Below, piece after piece: positions 10,067 through 20,672 of a stretch of DNA of 64,000 bases; position 1 is the stretch's first letter, and every line of letters starts with the position of its first letter. The position numbers and the translations under genes are program-made. The stretch is from positions 248,001 to 312,000 of the forward strand of contig OOIN01000030.1 in NCBI GenBank assembly GCA_900323505.1, given 5' to 3'. Source of the DNA: Ustilago trichophora (lineage: Eukaryota; Basidiomycota; Ustilaginomycetes; Ustilaginales; Ustilaginaceae). The notes under the pieces are model-generated. The model did not search any database. It was given only the letters and a program-made list of their open reading frames with translations, and was not told the DNA's origin.

Positions 10067-10655
10067 ATCTGGCTCCAGCTGTCCCTTTGTCACTCACCTG
10101 AAACACCTGTCAGCTTGCTCGCTATCTCCGTCGTCGTCGTCCATCACAAGGTGCGGATCTCTCTTGACCAACGCTGCGGTCGACGATCTTTCTACCGTTC
10201 GGACCACCACCAATCCATCTTTGAAGACGCCGCCCCAGTTACTCCACTTGCAGCGTACCCTCTCGATCTGATCGACCAACTACCGCATACGATACAATTG
10301 ACTTGAGCTCTCAATCGTCTTCAAACACTTTTGCAACGAGATTCGACGACTCAGCATTCGACCCACTTGCATCAGTCGCCTTTCTTCGACCGCTTGCTGA
10401 AACCTCTCCCTTTCAACACGAGGCTTCCGTGCTGCGCAAACCATCTCTTACCGTATTCAAAGCTGGCGGCTGCGCGGTATCCATGTGCTTTCAGCTCTAA
10501 GTGCCAGGTGTAGCCACAAGACACCACCACAACACCTCGTATTGGACAATCTTACCGAAAGCTTCCTCTGCTGAGAAGCTCGCCTCCGTGCCCTTGCAAC
10601 CCACAACCCATCGCAAACCGCTCGATAGATTCGTATAAACCTTTCTGCACTCAAG

Positions 10656-13321
10656 ATGTTGTCCACACCTCAGCCCTACCCGACCGTGGCTAACAACGCT
10701 CCCGCACCCGATGACGCACAGATCGAGTCGCGCATGCCCACCGTCTGCGTCGACTACCTTAGTCACCAGTGGACCGACGAAGATGTGTGGAGCAGTTGGA
10801 AGGCTATGACCAAGCAAAAGAATCAGATTGCCAACGGAGTCAGACTCGAAAATGCGAGTTGGCGCACATGGGCCAAGCAGCGTGGTAACTTGAAGACGAT
10901 CAGCCCAGAGACACTCAACTGGTAAGTAGCTTGCGTCTCGATCTCCGCAACAGCGAATCTGCTATGGACTTATTCAGTTCGTTTCGTCCTTGTTCTAGCC
11001 CGCACATTGCGTTTACACGATGCTGACCGCTTTATGTTTTCCTCTGCTTTCTCTTGCTTGATGGTACCCGCAGGTTGAAAGATAGCGACGTCACTTGGTT
11101 GTATGGTCCTCTTCACGAGCACGTCGAATCTGTACCGCCACCGAAGCTTGCTACCACTGCGGATCGCTTGGATCTGGACGACGGCCACCGAGTCCGCTCC
11201 ATTCTCAAGCATCGTACCATCTCTGACATGCTTACAACGCCAGGAAATGCCGCTTCGCCCAACGTTGAGCTCGAAACCAACCCCATTGACGACCACATGC
11301 AGAAGCAGGACCGCAAGGCCGAAGAAGCTGCTGTTGCTGCCGTCGCCACCCAGCGTGCGCCCCTCTTTGCTGTCAAGTCCGATTCCAACTTGGTCAGCAA
11401 GGCGCCCAGGCGCGTCGGAAGCTCTCCGAATGCGATGCCCCTCGTTTCGGCGCAAAAAAAGAAATCTCCCAGCATCGGACGTGCCGACAGCGCTGGTTCG
11501 GAAGAGAAGCGACACATCAGCTTCAACCACCGCGTCGAGCAGTGCATCGCGTTGGATCATCAATATCCCGATTACGATGACTACGACGAAGACGAATTCG
11601 AGGAGGAAGAAGAGGATGCAAGCAGCGAGGAGGAGGAAGTGCTGACCATGAAGTCGAGCCCACGAACGTCGCCAGCCATTTCGCACGCTTCGTCTTCGTC
11701 CAAGCATCTGGACCACCAAGCGACCATTGCAAAGCTGGCTCCTACCCGATTGAAGACCTCGGACGTGTATCCGGCTCCCTCACCTGCCGTCGTTGACCCC
11801 ACTGGCTTCCTTGCAACCCGTGCCAACAACGGCAGCACCGTGTCGACATATCCTGCTCAGTATGGGTATGCGCGTGCTGGTGTGCCATCCAGCCATGGCG
11901 ATCCGACTGCCCGCGGCGTGCAGTGGGATCTCGAAGACGATTTCAATGGCGATTTCGACTACTTTGACGGACCCGATCTGGGCGATGGCTCAGGCGATCA
12001 TGCAAACTCCAACGGGCCGGTTTTTAACACAGGCGACGCTGCGAGCAGCCCTGACGCTTCCCGAACCTACGGAAGCTACTTTGACCACAGCGAGTCAGAC
12101 AGGACTGAAGGATCCTCATCATCCACGTCGCCTCAAGATTTAGCAGCCGCAGCACCGGAGCAGTCGCAGGCCAGTGTTGCACCAAGAGGGATTCTCAAGC
12201 ATAGAATCGTTCACCAGACCACCGCAGAGGACTACGAGTCGCGCAGCCTAGAGGCCGAGGGCGACTTTGATGTTCTTGGAACGTCGCATCAAGATTCGTC
12301 TTCGTTTGCAGAGTCGTACGAAGCCTCGCGAGGCGATGACTCGCGTGAGAGGGGTCGACCCTCCCAACGACTCGGCAGTTCTGCGAGTTACGAACGCATC
12401 CAGGAAGCGGCAAGACAAGGCCGGGGCCGCACCAACAGTGGTAACTCGTCCGGTCACTCGCCTACCAACTCTACGTCCAACGGAAGTTACGATCGGTATT
12501 CGGCCACGTCGACCAGCCCTGCCTCCGCCTCGCCCGCCAACGCGCGGAGTAATGCACGGAGTGGCGATTCCTTTCGGACCGGTGCCAAAGACGGCTCGCG
12601 AGATGGAGCTGATGGCCTTCGAGCTGGAGATGCAGCAGCGCACGGAGGAAAGGCGCGTTCGGTCGCGAATCGGTCCCTGAACGACTACGATTCGGACGGA
12701 CAGGGGTCGTATGGTTTGGCCAGCCCCAATTTCCCAGCAAGCCCTCATCTCGACGCTAAGGACGATGGCGGCTCCAACCGCTCTTCGCAAGACCGCGATG
12801 GTGACCGGTACATGTATGGCGAGGAGCGCAGCTATTGGTCGGATGACAGAAGAGGCGGATCGAAAGCTTCGGCCCGAGCCAAGTCGGCTTCGCCCAACGC
12901 TGCTGCTACTGAATTGAGTGTCGATGTTGAGAACATTCCCAGCAACGCTCCACCTGCGTCGTCCAAGCTTGCTAGCGTGACCAGCCCTGACGGTCCCGTA
13001 GAAGTGGGACCGACACCTCTCAACACACCCACCTTTATCCTCGCCCGTGCCAGTGGCAAGCGTCGTTCAGGATCCGGCGGCAGTGCCGATATCTCGGGTG
13101 GTGGCCCTTCCAGCCCCACCCTCCCCCGCAGGACCAGCGCAACTGGAGCCCTTGTCGCCCCGCACAACTCGGAACCTCGCGTACCTCTGGCCCACGACTA
13201 CGTTGAAGAAGACGAAGGAGGCATCATCGGTAGAGCTGTCGAGATTGTCAACACCGCAAGAGACCTCATCGGTGCGCTTCTAGGTACCGGTGATAGGGGA
13301 AGGAGCTGGCGCGAAGGTTGA
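10656..13321 (+). CDS. Reg1-type regulatory subunit of protein phosphatase 1
   Basis: Exon 1 is 10656-10921 and exon 2 is 11074-13321. The 152-bp intron starts GTAAGT, ends CCGCAG and splits a Trp codon; the product is 837 residues. Residues about 30-105 match the conserved fungal block of Reg1-like proteins (VCVDYLSHQWTDEDVW, then NASWRTWAKQ and ETLNWLKDSDVTWLYGP). Near residue 235 the element RHISFNHRVEQCIALD contains R-H-I-S-F, which fits the PP1-docking RVxF consensus and is the most conserved part of the family. An acidic Asp/Glu run follows. In yeast, Reg1 recruits Glc7 to dephosphorylate Snf1 for glucose repression. The rest is Ser/Asp/Gly-rich and disordered, much larger than the core needs. 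Family assignment is good; the glucose role here is inferred. Confidence 0.82.
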
Positions 13322-13606
13322 AAACTTCCATTCCACCTATGGCAGATTAATTTTGTTATCATGCACACACATCGTATCTAGTCAGCTTTGCGGGTTTTGG
13401 TCTTAAATTTTTCATTTCGGTTTGGGTTATCTCACACTCACACACACAACACAGACATCTCTATGCATTTGCAGTCCAGACAGTCCAACAATCTCACCCA
13501 TTTACTTTCGTCGTCTTGTTTCTGGTCGCGGCGAAATCGCATCCAATCTTTTTCTATTGCACAATCCCACATGGATATCCCCTGCCGAGTTTGAATCCCT
13601 GGCAGG

Positions 13607-15877
13607 TCATGCTGTGTTGGCCACGACCGCGTCGATGAGCGACCGATAGACCTGGAGCCAGAATTGGAGGATGTTTTGCCTCTCCTCCTGCTCTCCCTGG
13701 CCCTTTTTACCTTTGGTGTTGGAGTGGAGTTTTCTGCCATCCGAGTTGGCGGGCATGTAAAGCCACTCAGCGAAGGAGAGCTGGATGGTTGTTTGCATGC
13801 GAAAGGTGTAAACGTGAAGAATTGGTTGTCTGATTCCGACTCTTCCTAGCAGTCGCATGTTGTGCGCTTCCAACTTTGGGATTGTATCTTTCTCCTGTTC
13901 CTCGTCCTTTGGGGTTGCGAGGGGATAAGTGCCGGAAAAGACGTTTTCAAGCCGACCGACGGAAGAGAGCCAAGGCATGGAAGGATAATGTGCCTCATCT
14001 CTCAAGAAGAGATACTCGGTTTGCATTGTTTCAAACATTAAAGCTTTATCGTATCGCAACCAGTCGGGATTTTCCCTTCCTTGCTTGTACTGGTCTGCAA
14101 GCGTCCTTGTCAACGCGAACAAAGTTTCCACATCTTGCTGTGCTACTTTGGGTAGTGGATCTCGAGCGTCGGTCTGAGAAGGAGTTGTAGAATCTTGCGA
14201 AATCGTGGACCAAGTGGCACTCCCGCAGGCAATTTTGGTGGGGAATCCACTCATACACAATCCCAAGTATCGACAATATTCTGGTTTCAGAGTATCACGT
14301 TTCGAGATAGCGTTGCTGAAGCTTCCAAGGATCCGATCTGGGTTATCAAAGCCTTTGTTTTTATCTTTTTGAGGGTTGGGGACTAGTCCTCGGTGTTTTC
14401 GGGTCCACATGGTGGACATGTGTGCGCAAGCTTCGAGGAAGGGGGCTAGGGTCAGACCTTGTTGTTTCAACAGCGATAACAGGGTTTTTGTCTGCTGAGG
14501 GTTTAAGCTGTCGGATATGAAAGCTGTATGCGAGCGTTGTCCAGTGAATGGATGCCCAGTCTGGGGTAAAAGTCCTAGTGGTAGCATGTCTCCTTTTTCG
14601 GCTACACCTCTGCATAGACTGACTAGAGGCTTGTTGAGGAATTGGGAGCGAATGGGGTGTCGACTGGAATGGCCGCTGAGGGTTACCCCGACGATCTTAT
14701 TTCCGAGCTTATCGAGGGCGTTGGGAGGGGTAGCTTTACCGTTCATTCGATCTCCGTTGACTTTTTGCACTGCTTTGAGTTCCGCTTTCCCAACTTCCCA
14801 GGTGGGAGGGGGAGATGCGATGGCATCCTGGAGAGCAGGTTCTAGTCGGACGACTTCTGATCCCCACGAGAAAGGCGTGGTTTCAGCAAGGGAGAGAACA
14901 GAAGAGATGGATCGAAGAAGCAGGTCAAAGACGAGCATTGTTCCTATGCCTTCGCTTACGGAGTGGGATTGTTCCACCATAACCCGCGCATCGACATCCT
15001 CAGCTGCTGGCCAGTAGTGAATTCTGAGTCTGTCTCTACCTGGCACACCTTCGGCTGTTGCGCTTTGAAGAATGGCAGAAAACTCTTTTTCCTCAGACGC
15101 AATACGTTCTTCACTATGAACGATCAGCACATTATCCAGCCAAGCCTCGACCTCCTTCTCACTTTCAACGATATCATAGACGAGTGCCACCTGAAGATCC
15201 ACCTTACTCTCCAAAAACGGCGGAATTGGTAAAGGTTCAATGTCCAACTCTGACCTTTTCGCCAGTCGCAAAGCTACTGTAGGGTGATTGTAGCGTAGTC
15301 TACGAATGCTTTCTCTCAGCTGTGCCGTTGTCAGATGCAGCCGCTCGGAAGGGGAGGAGAGGCTAAGGGTGCAGGATCCAAACATATCACCATGTTGATG
15401 AAATCGTTTTTGCCAGTGCAAGATAAAGTTTGCCATCGAATCGACGTTGCGCCACCACACTTTGCGGCCGTGAGGGGAGCAGAGATGGTTCCAGCGGTAT
15501 TCTGAGGTCGAAGCGGGCGGTGCAAAAGCTGGTTTGGGTGGAGGTTCATTGGAGGAAGTTGGGGGTGGTGATGCGGCCTCTGAGGAGGAGGAGAATGTGC
15601 AGGAGGTTGCAGAAGGGGTTAGGGTAAGCGAGGGCTCCCCAAGGGAGATATCGGAAGATGTGCGAAGGGAAACGGTCGAGTTCTTGCGCGTGGGCATGCG
15701 GATGCTGAGGTACGATGTATAGCGTTTCAGCGTCTTCATCTTAGCATTTGTGGGGATTTTCGAGTCGAGCGTGATGCTTGAATCTGCTGGTGGGGGTGGT
15801 GTCGGTGACAGTTTGGTATGGTCGGTGTATTTGTTGCGCAGGCTGTGCGTCGAAAAGTGGTTCTTGAGGGTGTTCAT
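13607..15877 (-). CDS. HxxxD-superfamily acyltransferase (CoA-dependent, Tri3/condensation-like)
   Basis: 756 residues from ATG 15877, no intron; a second in-frame Met lies at residue 47. The first 130 residues are Ser/Thr/Pro-rich. From about residue 135 (YRWNHLCSPHGRKVWWRNVD) the sequence resembles fungal CoA-dependent acyltransferases with the chloramphenicol-acetyltransferase/NRPS-condensation fold, such as alcohol and 15-O-acetyltransferases. The active-site motif reads S-H-S-V-S-E-G, with His at 305 and Glu at 309 where Asp is usual. The general-base His is kept. A C-terminal QLSFAEWLY element near residue 700 suits the second subdomain. No secretion signal is seen. Neighbouring genes do not form a biosynthetic cluster, so the acceptor is unknown. 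The family call is from motif and overall feel rather than alignment. Confidence 0.5.
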   Translation of the reverse strand: MNTLKNHFSTHSLRNKYTDHTKLSPTPPPPADSSITLDSKIPTNAKMKTLKRYTSYLSIRMPTRKNSTVSLRTSSDISLGEPSLTLTPSATSCTFSSSSEAASPPPTSSNEPPPKPAFAPPASTSEYRWNHLCSPHGRKVWWRNVDSMANFILHWQKRFHQHGDMFGSCTLSLSSPSERLHLTTAQLRESIRRLRYNHPTVALRLAKRSELDIEPLPIPPFLESKVDLQVALVYDIVESEKEVEAWLDNVLIVHSEERIASEEKEFSAILQSATAEGVPGRDRLRIHYWPAAEDVDARVMVEQSHSVSEGIGTMLVFDLLLRSISSVLSLAETTPFSWGSEVVRLEPALQDAIASPPPTWEVGKAELKAVQKVNGDRMNGKATPPNALDKLGNKIVGVTLSGHSSRHPIRSQFLNKPLVSLCRGVAEKGDMLPLGLLPQTGHPFTGQRSHTAFISDSLNPQQTKTLLSLLKQQGLTLAPFLEACAHMSTMWTRKHRGLVPNPQKDKNKGFDNPDRILGSFSNAISKRDTLKPEYCRYLGLCMSGFPTKIACGSATWSTISQDSTTPSQTDARDPLPKVAQQDVETLFALTRTLADQYKQGRENPDWLRYDKALMFETMQTEYLFLRDEAHYPSMPWLSSVGRLENVFSGTYPLATPKDEEQEKDTIPKLEAHNMRLLGRVGIRQPILHVYTFRMQTTIQLSFAEWLYMPANSDGRKLHSNTKGKKGQGEQEERQNILQFWLQVYRSLIDAVVANTA

Positions 15878-17136
15878 CTTGCACCAGATTCCTCAATTCA
15901 GAATGAGAAGGGGTTCGGCGGTTGGGGCTTGGTGAAGAAGAGTTGGATGAGTAGATTTGGTACAAAGCGTGAGATGGAAAGTTGCCCTGGCGCCTCAAGA
16001 TGGTCGTTCAAACTATTGGTTCCAAAAGAGTGCTTCGAGAAGGTCGTTGATGAGAGCGTTTGAAAAGATTAACACGACCCGGTCGTTTGTTTTGACTGTT
16101 GGAGAAGAGAGAGAGAGAGAGAGAGAGACTGTGTGTGCGCGCCTTGAGAGATATGTTTCTGGGCCCGAATCCCTTCAAAAGAGGTGTAAAGGTAAAGAGA
16201 ATTTCAAGAGGATGGTCCAGAGAGCAACGAAGAGGTCGAGAGAGATGCGAAGTGGTGGTACCACCGATAATTGAATGGTCAAGGGTCGGGGCAAGGTTCA
16301 AAAGCTACTCCTCAGAGTGTGCTGTCAGGTGAACAAGAACAAGGTGAAGCACGCACATATACATGCACGCTCCCGAAAGACACACTTCAAGGCATGTCGG
16401 CGGTGTCGCGGCAGAGGCAGTTCACACAAAGAGAGAGAGGCTTGGGCTTGGTTCAGTTTGGAAAAGGAGTGGCGCTGGCACCAGCTTCTCGAGGAGCGCA
16501 AATCATCGCAAGCGTGTCCTTTCCAGGAAGTGATGCATTGACGATCATTCCGTGTCAAGGCGACGCACAGCCGAGCCCCGACCGCACCAAGTACTCTTCC
16601 ACTCTGAAGTGCTGACAATGCCATCCCTTGACAGCATGTTTGCGCTGTTTCACAACTTGACAGCTGCACATTCCTCAGGTGCAAGGGGTTTTTTTTTTCG
16701 TTTTTTTTTGCAATTGCACGTCACGTCAAAACCAAGACGCGTGCAGCCCCCTATTCATCCTGCCTTGCCTTGCCCCGCATTTTCATTTTTTTGGTCTGCT
16801 GTGGATTCGAGCTGCAGCTGTAAGTGGGTAAGCTACTGCATGGTTGAACCCGTGGTCTCATCAACTCTTTCGAAAATGCTGGGGACCTTGACGCTCTTTT
16901 TCTTTCGGAAGTTACGGGCAGGTTCAGCGACCATATCCAACGCAAAGGTAGCCGAGTTAGCTTCGGTATTGTATATGCCGAGCTAAATTGCACATCGCAG
17001 CAGGCAAGTGAGACAAAAAAGCAAACGTATGCGTGGCGCACTGTACATCTTCGGTCTGAACAAGTATACAAGGGGTAAAAATACAGGGACCAAAGCTCAG
17101 AGAAATGTCCGTTATCAAATATAGGGAGGAGCGCTC
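15878..17136. other. Gene-free region between two minus-strand genes
   Basis: It holds the promoter and leader of the acyltransferase on its left (minus strand), including a GA run at 16106-16128, and the 3' flank of the glucanase gene on its right. T-rich tracts occur around 16689-16710. No coding frame is convincing. Confidence 0.6.
16106..16128 (+). repeat. GA dinucleotide microsatellite
   Basis: About eleven GA units, upstream of the minus-strand acyltransferase. On that gene's coding strand it is a CT tract. Confidence 0.9.
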
Positions 17137-19860
17137 TCACTTCTGAGGAGCTAGGGTTGGCTCTGCTCCAGCAAGAGCCTCTCGGCGCCGCTGTCCTCCG
17201 CTGCAAGGCCAGCCGGACGGACTCCATCCACTCAGGTTGTACTGGTCGGGAGGGTAGCTGCAGCCAGCAATGGCAGTGTAGAAGGGAGAGCTCTGGTCGG
17301 TGTTGTACCACGAGCCGATTGTGGGTGCAGCCGTGGGTTGACCCGAGATGGTGGCAGTGACAGAGATGGTGGGAGCAGGGACAGGGGTGATGGGCTGAGT
17401 GGCTGTGTAACTGGGCAATGCCGAGACCGCCATGTTGGCCTGCTGCGGGATCGGGGTGTTCGACGGCACAATCGACTGTGGTGGCCATGGGTAAGATGCA
17501 GTGTTGGGCGAGTAGTTGGACGCTCGGCCCGTCTGCCACGACTGGAAAGCTCGTCCCCATGTCGCTGTCGGCACTGACGATCCCAGTCGCGAAGCCTGAG
17601 CCGCGCAAGCACCGCTCGACTCCCCTAGTGGGTTGGTAGGCATCCAGCCTTGCTGCAGACCAAGCGAGTACGACCACATGGGCGCTGATGGTTTGCCGGT
17701 CCTCAGGCTGTTGCCGATCTTCCAAGTCCAGAAGAAAAAGTCTTGCAGAGAATCCATCGAAGTCAACGCGAATCTTCGCAGACCTTGCTTCATGTCGTTC
17801 GAGTAATTTTCGAAGTCGTCAAACGGCTGGCAGGATCCCATCCTTGGATAATTGCCTGCTACCGGCCCGCTGTAGGATCCATCATAGCGGGATCCTTGGC
17901 CTACACCGTTGAGGAAGAGACCGCAGTCATTGATGGCCAACGACATCTCTCCACCCATGGCAACGCCCATGTTGGATCGAGCATTGTCTAGCAAAGGCGT
18001 GAATTGCTGGCATGGCTTGAGAATTTGAACATCCCAAGGATCAGTGTTTTGCGTACCGAAACAAATGTAGGGATGTGTGTCCCATGCAATACGGTCACCA
18101 CCGCTGAGGAAACCTTGCCAGCTGCTTAGAGGCAAAAAGCCGTCATGGATGGTGATGTAGGGCCCGTTGCCCGCGCCGGTACCAGTGATAGCGCGGAGCG
18201 TGGTGTAGAGCTGAGCATACCACGACTGAAGCGCAGGCTGGCCAATCGAAATGGCGTAGGGCTCGTTGATGATGCTAAACATGGGCACAACGTTGCGAAT
18301 CTCGGGCTGGCTGATAAATTGTGTGATCTGTCGGATGTAGTCCATAGTGCGTTCACCATTGGCTTTGCCCATCAGGCCTTGCAAGAAGTTGACCCATCCA
18401 ACGCGGCCAGAGTGGTTGTAGGCGTTTTGCGAGCCTGGAACAGCATGCAGATCAAGATTGATGCGAAGACCATACTTGCGTGCCCATTGAATGGCTTTGA
18501 GAACATAGTTCCATGCGACGCCTTCAAGGTAGGGCTCGTTTGAGTAGGTCTCCAGCGCCCAGAATCCGATAGGCAGTCGAACCCAGTTGAGACCCGCAGC
18601 AGCAATATTGGCAAAGTCCTGCTCGGTGATGAACGTGTCATAGTGCTCGGTCATCTTGGCACGTAGATTGTCAACGCCGCCCTCGGATCGGTACCTTTGA
18701 GACAAAGTAAACTCGTCGACGACAGGGTTCGAGGTGTTCTCGTATGGCTCGTAAAGTGCCGGCACGATGAAAGGCTCGGTAACAAGCCAGCCACCGAGAT
18801 TGACGCCAAGCATCCTGTTACGGGCAAAGTCAAACTCCTGGTCGAGTGGAGGAGTGTAGTTCTGAGCCTGAGCCGAGTTGTTGAGGGGCTGGGAAGCCCA
18901 TCGACCGCCAAAGTTGTTGACATAGGTAAAACTCTTGCCGTTGCCGAGGTCGATGGTGGAGCCGTTGGTACCCCAGATCGCTACCTGCTTCTCTGGCACG
19001 GGAGAAGCACCCGACCCAGAACCATGTCCGTCACTGTTGCCGCTTGAAGAGGAGTTGGAACCGCTCTTTTCGGCCTTGTTGTCCTTGAGCAGAACTTGGG
19101 TGATTGGGACCACGATGGCGATGGTGAGGACCGCGATGACGGCAGCGACGGCAAAGAGGATACACCATCTCTTCTTGGCCGACATGCGCTGGTCTTTGCC
19201 ACGGCCGTATTTGGCAAGACCAACGGCTCGATAGTCTTGAGGACCCTTGGTGCCAGCTTTACCTTCGTGGAGACCCTGGTATGCATTCTGTTCTGGGGAA
19301 CGAGGCTCGTAGGCGCCCGAACGATACTGTTCAATCTTTTCAAGATCCATGCCACTACTACCACGCCTTGTGTCGTAGTAGCCGCTTGCATTCTCGTCGG
19401 CAAAGTCTCTGAAACTGCTAGGTGTACCGCTCTGACGCCAAAGCTGGTAGACGGAGTCATAGTCGCTTTGCGAACGAACAGAGAGCATGTGAGAGCTGGC
19501 CATTGAGGTGGGTCGGGAACCCGAACGTGCGAAAGGTGGTGTGAAGGGACGTTCGAGGATGGGTGCCGGATGTCCTGGTGATGAGGATCGATCCATATTG
19601 TAGGCTGATGCCGAGGAGGCAAAGGGAGGCTCGATGTATGAGTCACGGTTAAGCTCTTCTGGGCTGTATCGAGAGTTACTACGAGACCATCGTGGGTGAG
19701 AGAGCTGCTGAAGAGACGCATCACCGGTGACATCGGGATCGGTAGCAAAAGAATTGTCTGTGTTGAGCAAAGGCTCTTCAACTGCAGCAGCGCGTGGGGA
19801 CGCAGGGAGCTCATAAGACTCGGCCCCGGCGGAGCTATCTGGTCGTCGACGACCGGGCAT
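17137..19860 (-). CDS. Membrane-anchored exo-beta-1,3-glucanase, GH5 family
   Basis: 907 residues from ATG 19860. The architecture is type II membrane protein: a Ser-rich cytosolic tail of about 231 residues, a single transmembrane helix at about 232-257 (WCILFAVAAVIAVLTIAIV), a Ser/Gly linker, then a GH5 domain at about 330-760. Catalytic elements are visible: NEP in SIINEPYA (Glu near 531, acid/base) and GGEMS (Glu near 637, nucleophile), plus the substrate-cleft strings GVNLGGWLV, WVRLPIGFWA and DLHAVPGSQN. These are hallmarks of fungal exo-1,3-glucanases (ExgD type), which trim cell-wall glucan. The C-terminus adds a Pro/Thr/Ser-rich segment and a short Cys-containing end. The enzyme would act outside the plasma membrane. 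No intron. The long cytosolic tail could carry sorting signals (inference). Confidence 0.9.
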   Translation of the reverse strand: MPGRRRPDSSAGAESYELPASPRAAAVEEPLLNTDNSFATDPDVTGDASLQQLSHPRWSRSNSRYSPEELNRDSYIEPPFASSASAYNMDRSSSPGHPAPILERPFTPPFARSGSRPTSMASSHMLSVRSQSDYDSVYQLWRQSGTPSSFRDFADENASGYYDTRRGSSGMDLEKIEQYRSGAYEPRSPEQNAYQGLHEGKAGTKGPQDYRAVGLAKYGRGKDQRMSAKKRWCILFAVAAVIAVLTIAIVVPITQVLLKDNKAEKSGSNSSSSGNSDGHGSGSGASPVPEKQVAIWGTNGSTIDLGNGKSFTYVNNFGGRWASQPLNNSAQAQNYTPPLDQEFDFARNRMLGVNLGGWLVTEPFIVPALYEPYENTSNPVVDEFTLSQRYRSEGGVDNLRAKMTEHYDTFITEQDFANIAAAGLNWVRLPIGFWALETYSNEPYLEGVAWNYVLKAIQWARKYGLRINLDLHAVPGSQNAYNHSGRVGWVNFLQGLMGKANGERTMDYIRQITQFISQPEIRNVVPMFSIINEPYAISIGQPALQSWYAQLYTTLRAITGTGAGNGPYITIHDGFLPLSSWQGFLSGGDRIAWDTHPYICFGTQNTDPWDVQILKPCQQFTPLLDNARSNMGVAMGGEMSLAINDCGLFLNGVGQGSRYDGSYSGPVAGNYPRMGSCQPFDDFENYSNDMKQGLRRFALTSMDSLQDFFFWTWKIGNSLRTGKPSAPMWSYSLGLQQGWMPTNPLGESSGACAAQASRLGSSVPTATWGRAFQSWQTGRASNYSPNTASYPWPPQSIVPSNTPIPQQANMAVSALPSYTATQPITPVPAPTISVTATISGQPTAAPTIGSWYNTDQSSPFYTAIAGCSYPPDQYNLSGWSPSGWPCSGGQRRREALAGAEPTLAPQK

Positions 19861-20348
19861 CTTGAAGGATCAGCTCGGACAGCTATTCGATCTTGTCTGT
19901 TCTTGCTGGGCACTCGTCGAAGTTCCAAGGGGTCGAGAATCGATTTGTCGTTGTGAGCAGTAGATTAAGCAGAGAGCATCGACAGGCGCCAACTTCAATT
20001 GGGTTGCTGTTCGGGGATGAGGTGGATTGATATGACCGAGCAAGCAACAATGGTCAAAGAATAATGGCGATGAGGGTCGAGGGGCAACCAGAACGGCTGA
20101 TAGATGCTGATTGAAAGGAAGGGAAGAGAAGAAGTTCAATAGGGGCAAAGGGGAGAGAGGACGAGACAGGCGGTCTATTCTTGTTCCGACTTTTTGTGTA
20201 TATGTCTAGTGGAGTGATATGGAGAAGCATCGATGTTCCTGAGACCTCTGTGGTCTCTTGGTCTCTCTGTCTCTCTGTCTCTCTCTTCAGATGCTCAGTG
20301 ATGATGATCCGACCAGGACGGAAGGGCTGTGTTGGGAAAAGGGGCCGC

Positions 20349-20371
20349 TACTGTACTGTACTGTACTGTTA
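20349..20371 (+). repeat. ACTGT pentanucleotide repeat
   Basis: Four overlapping TACTGT units (TACTG-TACTG-TACTG-TACTG-T). The same short word recurs singly in other non-coding stretches of the window. Confidence 0.85.
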
Positions 20372-20635
20372 CTAGAGGCGGACACCGGTTACGCCGATGA
20401 CGGCTAAGTAAAGACATTTTGCAGCTGTTTGGGGGACAGAGAGCCAAGACGGGAACAAGCGCGCAAAGAGGGATCGTGAACATCGTGAACTCGGTTAGTG
20501 TAATACTCAATTGGACTTGTGCGCTCTGGCTGTGTCGTCGGAAGGCCATCGAGGAGTGTGGTAAGCGAAGGCCAAGATTTTTTTCTCATGGCAGGAATAA
20601 GACTCACACTCGTTCGATGAACGTGGATCAGGACC

Positions 20636-20638
<3 letters not shown>

Positions 20639-20669
<31 letters not shown>
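20639..20669 (+). repeat. CT dinucleotide microsatellite
   Basis: About fifteen TC units in the gene-free region between the glucanase and Dsl1 genes. Confidence 0.9.

Positions 20670-20672
<3 letters not shown>

Larger units (their letters stand above)
7789..10655. other. 2.9-kb gene-free region upstream of the Reg1-like gene
   Basis: No open frame here looks coding. It contains an A18 tract (8428-8445), a GAA trinucleotide run (9058-9101), a CT run (10043-10066) and several short A/T tracts. The last several hundred bases are C/T-rich and probably form the promoter and long 5' leader of the gene at 10656. No tRNA-like structure was recognised. Confidence 0.6.
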
